From contig CAMLPN010000003.1 in the NCBI GenBank assembly GCA_946481965.1, positions 1 through 64,000 of the forward strand: a DNA stretch of 64,000 nucleotides, given 5' to 3'. This DNA is from an uncultured Neisseriaceae bacterium. GTDB taxonomy: Bacteria; Pseudomonadota; Gammaproteobacteria; Burkholderiales; Neisseriaceae. The notes under the pieces were generated by a model. The model made no database searches, was not told the DNA's origin, and saw only the letters and a program-made list of their open reading frames with translations. Positions within the stretch are counted from its first letter, which is position 1; each line of letters begins with the position of its first letter. Below, one piece after another: positions 1 through 7,872 of the stretch. Made by a program: the position numbers and the translations under genes.

Positions 1-355
1 AATTATGATTATTTAGTCAATAAAGACAGTAATATCTAAGATTGTCAATTTTTATAAAAAAATATTGTTTATATTCATTAATAATCATTATATTTTTCTC
101 GTAGCTAACAATTATTAATACCAAAATTTGGCCATAGATTTTTTGTGCTTTACCGATAACTGTAGCAAATATGACTATATAGTTTTACGTGGTTAACCAG
201 GCTGAAAAAAGGTCTTTCAATTATGTTTTCTAAAAAATTGAAACTTTTGAGTAGGCTGTTAGCGAAAATTGGAAAACCTATTCCTCTTTAAACCAATGAA
301 ATTATGGCTTTGCTGATCATTAGCATTAAAGTTATTTAAATTTTTGCTTAAAAAC
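1..355. other. AT-rich intergenic stretch at left edge
   Basis: This stretch holds no open reading frame that I can support and no RNA gene that I recognise. It is AT-rich with many short A and T runs. It lies downstream of the leftward polyamine-binding-protein gene, so it may be the flank of a gene outside the window. Confidence 0.5.
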
Positions 356-381
356 AAAAATGAGCTCGAAAGCTCATTTTT
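356..381. terminator. Bidirectional intrinsic terminator after the polyamine-binding protein gene
   Basis: A perfect 6-bp stem (tgagct / agctca) encloses a cgaa tetraloop. It is flanked by five A on the left and five T on the right, so it can stop transcription in both directions. It lies about 27 bases past the stop codon of the leftward gene at 408-1544. Confidence 0.85.
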
Positions 382-407
382 GCAAAACGCTCATAAACAA
401 AGTGTGA

Positions 408-1544
408 TCATTGACCAGCTTTAACCTGCTGAAACAAACGAACAGCAAGCCGAACAGCATCCTGAGACTTAGGCGAAACCACAAAACTTTTATCCAGTAT
501 TTCCTGTGGAGGAAAAATACTTGGATCTGTAGTAAGGGATTTATCCATCAGCGCTCGTGCTGACGTACTAGCTGGCGCAAAAGTTACATAAGTACCATTT
601 TTTGCAGCCACTTTAGCATCTAACGTAAAGTTAATATATTTCAATGCATTAGCCACATTTTGGGCATCTTTAGGTATCATAAAAGAGTCAATCCAGATAC
701 CTACACCTTCTTTGGGAACTAATACCTGCAATTCAACCCCAGTATTAGCATCTTTAGCACGCCGTTTAGCAATATTCAAATCACCACCATAACCAGTGGC
801 AACACAAATATCCCCTCGCGCCATATCGTCTATATAACCTGAAGAACTGAAGCGTTTGATATCATCGCGCACCCCTTTAATCAAATTAGTAGCCGCTTTG
901 ATATCTTCTGGATCACTACTATTAGGATCTTTACCTAAATAATGCAATGCCAGTGGATACAATTCGGTAGGGCTATCAAATAAAGATATCCCGCAACTTT
1001 TTAATTTATGGGTGTATTCTGGATTAAAAATCAGATCCCACAAATTATCTGGTAATTTGCCATTCAGCGCCTTTTCTACCTGAGTCTGATTAATACCTAT
1101 AGTATTGATTCCCCAGAAATAAGGTACCGCATATTTATTACCCGGATCGACTTTATCCATTAATTTCAGTAAATTAGGATCAATATCATTATAATAAGAC
1201 AATTGGCTTTTATTAATGGGCTGATAAGCTCCTGCCTTAATTTCCCGGCCTACATTGGCAATCGACGGCACCACTAAATCATAACCAGATCGACCAATCA
1301 ATATTTTTGCTTCCAGCGTTTCGTTACTGTCATAAAAATCATAACGAACTTTAATATGATTGTTTTTTTCAAATGTTTTAACTGTATCTGGATCAACATA
1401 ATCCGACCAGTTATAGATATTCAGTTGATCTGTATGATTTGTTGCCTTTTGACCAACTGTAGCATTTTGATCTGATGTACCAGCATCCGTGCAGGCAAAT
1501 AATATCAAGCCCATGATGGTCGACAACACCCAAAATTTTTTCAT
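408..1544 (-). CDS. Spermidine/putrescine ABC transporter substrate-binding lipoprotein (PotF/PotD family)
   Basis: This 378-residue protein matches the periplasmic polyamine-binding proteins in length and in its opening after the leader (LNIYNWSDYVDPDTVKTFE). It starts with a lipoprotein signal (MKKFWVLSTIMGLILFAC), with Cys18 as the probable lipidation site, so it should be anchored at the membrane. The family captures putrescine or spermidine for an ABC importer. No permease or ATPase gene lies next to it, so it must work with a transporter encoded elsewhere or have drifted in ligand. A strong terminator follows it. The choice between PotF-like (putrescine) and PotD-like (spermidine) specificity cannot be made from sequence reading alone. 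Confidence 0.87.
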   Translation of the reverse strand: MKKFWVLSTIMGLILFACTDAGTSDQNATVGQKATNHTDQLNIYNWSDYVDPDTVKTFEKNNHIKVRYDFYDSNETLEAKILIGRSGYDLVVPSIANVGREIKAGAYQPINKSQLSYYNDIDPNLLKLMDKVDPGNKYAVPYFWGINTIGINQTQVEKALNGKLPDNLWDLIFNPEYTHKLKSCGISLFDSPTELYPLALHYLGKDPNSSDPEDIKAATNLIKGVRDDIKRFSSSGYIDDMARGDICVATGYGGDLNIAKRRAKDANTGVELQVLVPKEGVGIWIDSFMIPKDAQNVANALKYINFTLDAKVAAKNGTYVTFAPASTSARALMDKSLTTDPSIFPPQEILDKSFVVSPKSQDAVRLAVRLFQQVKAGQ

Positions 1545-1836
1545 CCATCTTTCCCATAAGATTATTCAGACTTCTGGAGAAAAAATGATATCTGTATCTC
1601 CAGCACAGCCACTACTAATCCGACATTAAACTGTGAAATACCATGCCATGCAAGAGTATTTGGCAAATTATTACAGTATTGTGTTTAGTTAGAACAACAA
1701 CCTCAACATAGACTTCAGAAAACTAGGTGAAAAAGCCAGAATAAACTACCGGCGAACAAAATTGATACTTACAAAATCAGTAGTTACGCGATTAGCAAAT
1801 TAAGCATAGTAGAACGCTGTAATCTCCATTGATTAA

Positions 1837-2201
1837 CTACCATGATGTGATAATACCTGAGATCAATACATGTATCGTACTGACTGGTAAACCGAAGCGA
1901 TCAGCAACAAAGATCAGTGAGGCCGTTACCAACTGCGCAGTTGCATCTTGCACATCAATCATCCAGGTTGTGTCAAGTTTCTTTCCTAATATTCGATACA
2001 ATTAGTTTCCAGCCCACTATCGATCCTATTCTTAAAGAATACTACCATTAATACTGTCAACCAGACAGGAATATATTTGATACCATGGCCAATAGAAGTT
2101 TGATAGGTGGTAAGCACGGATAGCTGGATAGTAATAAGATCAAATTGACGTAACAAATTTTTTTTCTGGATTAAAGACAAAGATTCTGAGATTAGATACA
2201 T
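1837..2201 (-). pseudogene. Remnant of a PiT-family inorganic phosphate transporter (C-terminal part)
   Basis: Two reading frames on the minus strand read as consecutive pieces of the C-terminal half of a PitA-like permease. The first (from 2201 down to 1986) contains MYLISESLSLIQKKN and GIKYIPVWLTVLMVV, then hits a stop. A different frame continues with GKKLDTTWMIDVQDATAQ and then LIFVADRFGLPVSTIHVLIS, which matches the family signature GLPVSTTHVLSS, and ends at 1837. A frameshift therefore separates the pieces. The N-terminal half is missing and the protein stops early after the second signature. PiT permeases import phosphate with protons; this copy cannot be functional. Confidence 0.7.
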
Positions 2202-2657
2202 ATGATTTTGGTCATTACTTCCTCATCTACAAATAGACCAATCAGATCATGTTTTTTACTGATTTCATAAGCAATATAAGTAAATTAGTGTGCCAGTGCT
2301 ATCAACTTTTTTCCTTAGTATTACTTTGCCTACTTACTACTAATTTGATAATCAATATATGAATATTAGAATTAGAATTCAAAATGATTTATGGTAGCAA
2401 CACATCTTTAATAGTTTGCTGTGCAAACTGTGAATGAACAGAAAATTCTTTTCAATCACTTTCAGGTACAGCATGATTCAGGGTATAAGGAAATTAAATT
2501 TTCATTGTGAGTCTAAAATCATTTTGACTTAAACTAAACATTGATTATTTTAATTTGACAATTAAAAAAAGGAATATAAATTTTAATATAAATTAATAAT
2601 GGTGCTAAATTAACGATAGGTATTCAATAGAATTTATTAATTAAAAAAGGAACGAAG
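2202..2657. other. Intergenic region upstream of glycerol dehydrogenase
   Basis: Very AT-rich, with no supported gene. Its left part may hold further decayed sequence of the phosphate transporter, but I could not align any of it convincingly. The ribosome-binding sequence aaaaaaggaa just before 2658 belongs to the next gene. Confidence 0.4.
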
Positions 2658-3767
2658 ATGAGTATTATTGCCATTCAATCGCCGAGTAAATACATACAAG
2701 GTGCAGGTATTTATAACGATATTGGTAAATATTTATCCCCTGTAGCCACTAAGTTTGTTATTTTAATTGATTCATTTATTTTACCATTAATTAAGGATAA
2801 ATTAGAGCAAAATTTAGCAGCAGAAAATATTCAATATCTACTTGTGGAATTTCAAGGCGAATGTTGTCACAGTGAAATAGAGCGGGTAATGCAGTTAGCT
2901 GTTGCCAATCAATGTATGGCTATTTTAGGTATTGGTGGAGGTAAAACAATAGATACTGCAAAGGCAGTGGGATTTTATGCCAAATATCCTACTGTAGTAA
3001 GTCCTACAGTAGCCTCCTCAGATGCACCATGTTCAGCACTCTCAGTGATGTACTCCGATAAAGGTGTTTTTGATTCTTACCTTTTTCTACCTAATAATCC
3101 TAATCTTGTTATTATTGATACACAGCTGGTGGCTAACGCGCCAAGCCGATTCCTAGCAGCAGGAATAGGAGATGCTCTAGCAACTTGGTTTGAAGCCCGA
3201 GCTTGTCATCGAAGCGGAGCAAAAACCATGAGTGGGGAATTGTCTGCTGCCGCAGCATTACATTTAGCAAAACACTGTTTTGATACTTTAATGGCTGAGG
3301 GCAGAAAAGCTATGATCGCCGTACAGAATAAAGTAGTCACACCTGCGGTTGAAAAAATTGTAGAAGCCAATACTTATCTTAGCGGAGTAGGCTTTGAAAG
3401 TGGCGGATTAGCGGCTGCTCATGCTGTACATAATGGATTAACTATTCTCGATGATACGCATAAATATTTACATGGTGAAAAAGTGGCATACGGCGTGATA
3501 ACACAACTTATTCTGGAAAATGTCAGCGATGACGAACTGGAACAAATCTTGAGTTTTTGTTACGACATTGGCTTACCTATTACGCTTGCTCAAATTGGCA
3601 TTCACTGTGTTATTGAACAGAAAATGAAGTTAGTTGCTGAGGAGGCATGTTTAGAAAGCGATACGATGAAAAATATGCCTGGTAATATTCAACCTGATGA
3701 TGTTTATGCTGCATTAATTGCAGCTAACCAATACGGTAAGAACTTTTTATTACGTCATTCACAATAA
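2658..3767 (+). CDS. gldA: Glycerol dehydrogenase, NAD-dependent, zinc-containing (GldA family)
   Basis: This 369-residue protein has the full-length layout of GldA. The nucleotide-binding loop GIGGGKTIDTAKAV lies at residues 91-104. The metal ligands of the family are in place: Asp172 in AGIGDALATWFEA, His255 in ESGGLAAAHAVHNGLT and His272 in LHGEKVAYG. GldA interconverts glycerol and dihydroxyacetone with NAD in the cytoplasm. The ATG start is supported by a Shine-Dalgarno sequence (aaaaggaacga) at normal spacing. It stands alone with no kinase or transporter gene next to it. It belongs to the group III alcohol dehydrogenase superfamily, so related small polyols are possible substrates. Confidence 0.9.
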   Translation: MSIIAIQSPSKYIQGAGIYNDIGKYLSPVATKFVILIDSFILPLIKDKLEQNLAAENIQYLLVEFQGECCHSEIERVMQLAVANQCMAILGIGGGKTIDTAKAVGFYAKYPTVVSPTVASSDAPCSALSVMYSDKGVFDSYLFLPNNPNLVIIDTQLVANAPSRFLAAGIGDALATWFEARACHRSGAKTMSGELSAAAALHLAKHCFDTLMAEGRKAMIAVQNKVVTPAVEKIVEANTYLSGVGFESGGLAAAHAVHNGLTILDDTHKYLHGEKVAYGVITQLILENVSDDELEQILSFCYDIGLPITLAQIGIHCVIEQKMKLVAEEACLESDTMKNMPGNIQPDDVYAALIAANQYGKNFLLRHSQ

Positions 3768-4000
3768 GTATTGGCTATATTTGGTAGTAAATGTAGTGAA
3801 AATTTACCAATTAACTCATTGAGTGATTAACAAAATTAATCTCTCAATTCTACTAGAATGTTTAACTTATATTATGATAAGGATTATTCTTTTATAAGAA
3901 TGTATACAGACTTATTTCGCGGATATTCAAATTATTAATTGATTTTTGCATCTCACCAGCATTAAAGCTCAATCTGTGATTTGTCTTGTTTGTAATAATT

Positions 4001-4975
4001 TCAACCACCCGTTTTCGCCATGATGCGTACAATTTTCTCAGGTCGTTCATTAAACTCATGTTTTTCTGGTTTTAGATCAATAGCCTGTTTAATCGCATTT
4101 TCCAGCTCTGCATTACTACAATTAGCTGTCAATAGTGGCTTTAAAGCCAAACTTTGATCCTGCCCCAGACACAAATATAAAGTACCGTCTACTGACATTC
4201 TTACCCGATTACAGGTAGCACAAAAATGTTGGGAGCGAGGTGTAATCAGTCCTAGTGTAAAGCTACCGTCCAAACTTTCCCAGTATTTAGCTGGGCCACC
4301 ACCAAAATCCCGATTACTTTCATGCAAATGATATTTGGGTTGTAGATTTTTAATTAGCTCCAGTAGATTAAGGTATGGTTGTTGTCTGCCACTTATTCCC
4401 ATTGGCATCACTTCAATCAATCTGAGGATAAAACCGTTGGCAATACAAAATGCCACCATATCTTCAATTTCGTCGGTATTCACCCCTGGTAAAGGTACCA
4501 TATTAATTTTGATTTGTTCAAAACCTGCTTCACGGGCAACCTGCAAACTATTTATTACTTTATCAAAACAATCCTTACCAGATATTGTCTGTACACATTC
4601 TCGTTGTAAGGAATCCAGACTAACATTGAGTCGGTTTAACCCTGCTGCCCGTAACTGATGGGCAAAATGTGTCAATTGAGTGCCATTAGTCGTTAACGAC
4701 AAATCTTGCACCCCTGGCAATCTAGCCAGCCGCGCCACTAATTCGGGCAAATTCTTACGCAATAATGGTTCGCCACCGGTTAAACGAAAACGTGATACGC
4801 CTAAGCGTGCAAAGGCACCCACTACTCGCTCAATATCAGCAAACGATAGCCAGTTAGCTGGTTTTTCAAATTCAGTAAAACCTTCAGGAATACAGTATGT
4901 ACAACGTAAATCGCATTTATCTGTGACAGAAATACGCAGATAATCAATACGTCGGTTAAAACGATCAATCAGCAT
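4001..4975 (-). CDS. moaA: GTP 3',8-cyclase, first step of molybdenum cofactor synthesis
   Basis: MoaA is a radical-SAM enzyme that, with MoaC, turns GTP into cyclic pyranopterin phosphate. The 324-residue product shows the N-terminal cluster motif CDLRCTYC (Cys21, Cys25, Cys28), the SAM-contacting LTGGEP at 65-70, and the C-terminal second cluster in HFCATCNRVR and YLCLG (Cys252, Cys255, Cys269). It ends in Gly-Gly, as active MoaA proteins do. It is transcribed divergently from moaD-moaE-mobA-moeA across a 184-base gap, which probably carries both promoters. No moaC or mog gene is in the window, so these must be elsewhere in the genome. Confidence 0.96.
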   Translation of the reverse strand: MLIDRFNRRIDYLRISVTDKCDLRCTYCIPEGFTEFEKPANWLSFADIERVVGAFARLGVSRFRLTGGEPLLRKNLPELVARLARLPGVQDLSLTTNGTQLTHFAHQLRAAGLNRLNVSLDSLQRECVQTISGKDCFDKVINSLQVAREAGFEQIKINMVPLPGVNTDEIEDMVAFCIANGFILRLIEVMPMGISGRQQPYLNLLELIKNLQPKYHLHESNRDFGGGPAKYWESLDGSFTLGLITPRSQHFCATCNRVRMSVDGTLYLCLGQDQSLALKPLLTANCSNAELENAIKQAIDLKPEKHEFNERPEKIVRIMAKTGG

Positions 4976-5159
4976 GTGAAAATAAACGTCTATTTTGGAA
5001 ATAATCTTCCTGTAAACGGCAAATCATTGTGGAAACTGATAAAAGCTTATTTTAGACCATAACGATATTCAGATCCAATTGCATTTCTTAATCAGCATCT
5101 GCCACAGAAGACAAAAACACGGCATAATTAACCATTATTGATACTGCTATATTACCATC

Positions 5160-5408
5160 ATGATTACTGTAATCTATTTGGCACGTTTCGCCGAAGAGCT
5201 AGGCTTAACCGAAGAACAGCTTGAACTGAGTTTTCAGGATAGCGAAGAACTACTGGCATACTTGCGTCAACGTGGAGAACCTTGGAAGCAAACTTTGGCT
5301 CAAAATAAGGTCTACAAAATTGCGGTAAATAACGTTATACAGCATAGCAATACGCCATTAAAAGATGGAGATAGCGTCGCCCTGCTACCGCCGGTTACGG
5401 GAGGGTAA
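5160..5408 (+). CDS. moaD: Molybdopterin synthase sulfur-carrier subunit
   Basis: This 82-residue protein has the ubiquitin-like MoaD size and the required C-terminal Gly-Gly (PVTGG), which is adenylated and then thiocarboxylated. It delivers sulfur to cyclic pyranopterin phosphate inside the MoaD-MoaE synthase. The stop codon is followed directly by the moaE start (one base between them), and the G-rich run ggttacgggaggg at the end of moaD supplies the moaE ribosome-binding site. The two subunits are therefore likely to be made in matched amounts. Confidence 0.93.
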   Translation: MITVIYLARFAEELGLTEEQLELSFQDSEELLAYLRQRGEPWKQTLAQNKVYKIAVNNVIQHSNTPLKDGDSVALLPPVTGG

Positions 5409-5409
5409 T

Positions 5410-5871
5410 ATGCAGACAAGGATTTTAGTGCAGACAAAGGATTTCGACATTAACCAAGAACTGAAACTGGCAGAAAAATATGCAGCCAACTGTGGCGCAA
5501 TAATTAACTTTATAGGTAAGGTACGAGGGAACGACAATCCACAGCAGCCACTTAGCCATTTGTATCTAACCCACATGCCTGAAGTTACTGAACATGAAAT
5601 CAGTAAAATCATCAATCAAGCTGTACACCGTTGGTCAATAAGCTATGCTTGTGTGATTCACCGTATCGGAAAATTGCCTGTAGGTGATCAAATCGTCTTA
5701 GTGCTGACTGCCAGTGAGCATCGCAATCATGCCTATCAGGCCAATCGTTATATAATGGATTACTTGAAAACTGAGGCTCCATTCTGGAAAAAAGAATGCT
5801 TTGCTAACGGACAGGAATATTGGGTAGAAATGAAACACAGCGACCAGCAACACTCACAATCATGGCAATAA
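5410..5871 (+). CDS. moaE: Molybdopterin synthase catalytic subunit
   Basis: MoaE builds the dithiolene of molybdopterin using sulfur from MoaD. The 153-residue product has the active-site stretch LKTEAPFWKKE, whose two Lys positions are the catalytic lysines of the family, and the upstream SEHRNHAY motif. I chose the ATG at 5410, right after the moaD stop and preceded by gggaggg. A longer reading from 5365 would overlap moaD and has no ribosome-binding site. The stop at 5869-5871 overlaps the probable start of mobA. Confidence 0.94.
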   Translation: MQTRILVQTKDFDINQELKLAEKYAANCGAIINFIGKVRGNDNPQQPLSHLYLTHMPEVTEHEISKIINQAVHRWSISYACVIHRIGKLPVGDQIVLVLTASEHRNHAYQANRYIMDYLKTEAPFWKKECFANGQEYWVEMKHSDQQHSQSWQ

Positions 5872-6461
5872 TGGCGAATTTAGGTCTGATTATTCTGGCC
5901 GGCGGACTGGGTACGCGCTTAGGCGGAGCTAACAAAGCACTGGTGCAATTAAACGGTCAGCCATTAATAACCCATATTTTGCAGCAACTTAGTCATTGTA
6001 GTGAGCATATTGTCATCAGCGCTAATCGTGATATTGCTCAATTTCAACAATATGGCTATCCTGTATGCCCTGATTTACCAGATTATAGCCAAATGGGGCC
6101 ATTGGCCGGCATAGTCAGTGCTGCGCAGCTCATGCCACAGCATATTCAATATTTGCAGGTAGTCCCTTGTGATTTACCGTGGATAAGCAGCAATGTCATA
6201 TTGCGACTTCATCAGGAACTTTATAAACAGCCAGATTTAAATATAGTTTGTGCTGCCGATACTGTTCACCTTCATCCCATTGTCTGCCAGATGCGTCGAC
6301 GTCATCTAAAGATCCTAGAACAACAACTAAACAGCTCAGGCAAACACAGCGTTCGCTCGGTTATCCATCCGTACCCCCATAGTGTGGTGACTTTCAGCGA
6401 TAACAAACCTTTTACTAATTATAACCATAGCGCCATGTTTACAACAGGCGCAGCGGAGTAA
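5871..6461 (+). CDS. mobA: Molybdenum cofactor guanylyltransferase
   Basis: MobA attaches GMP to molybdopterin to form the guanine dinucleotide cofactor used by DMSO-reductase-family enzymes. The nucleotide-binding signature LIILAGGLGTRLGGANKAL is at the very N-terminus, and PCDLPW carries the metal-binding Asp. The preferred ATG at 5871 overlaps the moaE stop (taatg), which implies translational coupling; an ATG nine bases upstream is also possible. MocA-type cytidylyltransferases share this fold, but the sequence reads more like MobA. Its presence suggests a molybdoenzyme such as a nitrate or DMSO reductase elsewhere in the genome. Confidence 0.88.
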   Translation: MANLGLIILAGGLGTRLGGANKALVQLNGQPLITHILQQLSHCSEHIVISANRDIAQFQQYGYPVCPDLPDYSQMGPLAGIVSAAQLMPQHIQYLQVVPCDLPWISSNVILRLHQELYKQPDLNIVCAADTVHLHPIVCQMRRRHLKILEQQLNSSGKHSVRSVIHPYPHSVVTFSDNKPFTNYNHSAMFTTGAAE

Positions 6462-6468
6462 CAATATC

Positions 6469-7662
6469 ATGATGGACTTTTATCAAGGACAGGAAATATT
6501 ACTGCAACAATCTACCTGCATGGTCGACACTGAAATCGTTGCGCTTGATCTGGCTGCCGGACGTATTCTTGCTCAACCACTTATCGCAGTCGCTGATGCG
6601 CCTTCTTTCGACAATAGTGCTATGGATGGCTATGCCATATGTGGCTTAGATTGCCCGCAATGGCAGCTTATGGGGACAATGGCAGCCGGTGATTCACAGC
6701 AAATTAGCTTACAACATGGACAAGCGGTACGCATTTATACCGGCGCGGCTATTCCCGAACATACCGATGCAGTCATTATGCAGGAACACACCAGTGTTAA
6801 CGATAATGTTGTTACCAGTACGCATACGCCCATAGCGGGTGACAATATTCGCCGACAGGGTGAAGAACTCAGACAAGGTGCAATTCTGCTCAATAAAGGT
6901 GCATTGCTCAATGCTCAGGCGATAGGATTGGCGGCGTCACAAGGTGTCAGCCAAATAGAAGTTTATCAAAAACTACGTGTTACCGTGTTTACTACCGGTG
7001 ATGAATTAGTAAACGCCAGCACTGCTTTACATCAGCATCAGATTTATGACAGCAACCGTCCAATGCTGCTGGCTTGTTTGCGTGAGCATGCATTAATAGA
7101 CACTATTGATGGTGGCATTCTGCCGGATAATCTTGACATCATTATCCAGACTCTTGCTCAGGCAGCCAAAACCAGTCATAGCATTATTATTTGCGGCGGT
7201 GCATCCGTAGGTGACCGTGATTTGGTTAAACCATCTTTACAACAATTGGGCGAAATCGAACATTGGAAGCTAGCGATCAAACCAGGTAAGCCGTTTGGCT
7301 GGGGAAAGATTCAGCACTGCCGAGTTTTGTTATTGCCGGGTAATCCGGTAGCCAGTTTTGTTACCTTCATGTTACTGGGATTGCCAGCTCTGCAAACGGC
7401 TGCTGGTCGCCATATTTTACAAGCTTTGCCGGAATGTTTTCAGGCCAGAGCGGCCTTTAGCATTTCACCCAATCGGCAGAAACGCCGTGAATTTGTTCGT
7501 GCATCTATCCACTTTTCCAATAATGGCCCTGAAGTCAAACCGCTCGGTAAACAGGGGTCACATATGTTATCCGGTTGTGTAGAAGCACAAGTATTAATTG
7601 ATATTCCACCACTAACAAATATCGAACATGGACAATGGCTGACCATTTATCCGCTCAAATAA
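6469..7662 (+). CDS. moeA: Molybdopterin molybdotransferase
   Basis: MoeA inserts molybdate into adenylylated molybdopterin. The 397-residue product carries the family motifs in order: FDNSAMDGYA near residue 50, TTGDELV near 180, GGASVGDRDLVK near 245 and LPGNPVASF near 290. It lies seven bases after mobA, and a perfect hairpin follows it, so it is the last gene of the moaD-moaE-mobA-moeA operon. Two adjacent ATG codons (6469 and 6472) could both serve as the start. Confidence 0.95.
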   Translation: MMDFYQGQEILLQQSTCMVDTEIVALDLAAGRILAQPLIAVADAPSFDNSAMDGYAICGLDCPQWQLMGTMAAGDSQQISLQHGQAVRIYTGAAIPEHTDAVIMQEHTSVNDNVVTSTHTPIAGDNIRRQGEELRQGAILLNKGALLNAQAIGLAASQGVSQIEVYQKLRVTVFTTGDELVNASTALHQHQIYDSNRPMLLACLREHALIDTIDGGILPDNLDIIIQTLAQAAKTSHSIIICGGASVGDRDLVKPSLQQLGEIEHWKLAIKPGKPFGWGKIQHCRVLLLPGNPVASFVTFMLLGLPALQTAAGRHILQALPECFQARAAFSISPNRQKRREFVRASIHFSNNGPEVKPLGKQGSHMLSGCVEAQVLIDIPPLTNIEHGQWLTIYPLK

Positions 7663-7671
7663 ATCTTAGTC

Positions 7672-7702
7672 CCAAAAGCTTATATTTTATATAAGCTTTT
7701 GG
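7672..7702. terminator. Hairpin ending the molybdenum cofactor operon
   Basis: A perfect 13-bp stem (ccaaaagcttata / tataagcttttgg) encloses the loop tttta ten bases after the moeA stop. No long T-run follows, but the stem itself contains four T on each arm in either direction. It probably stops transcription of moeA, and perhaps of copA arriving from the other side. Confidence 0.7.
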
Positions 7703-7872
7703 TAACAAACAGCCTGATGTAAATACAATCATTTCAATAGCTCATTGCCTGACTGCTATCAAAAGATAAGCTAACTTACCGATCTGTTGGAAATAATTGT
7801 ATTTTTCATTTCTGCTAAAAACCTTATAAACAGCGACAATACTTGTATCATTTCTAAAATCGAGTTTAAAAA

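Noticed and set aside
2658..3767. The glycerol dehydrogenase gene as the alcohol dehydrogenase of the choline pathway
   Set aside because: It is 26 kb away, lies in a different context and its motifs are those of GldA; no link can be supported.
4335..4943. Plus-strand open frames inside moaA
   Set aside because: They are antisense shadows of a clearly conserved gene, with no ribosome-binding sites.
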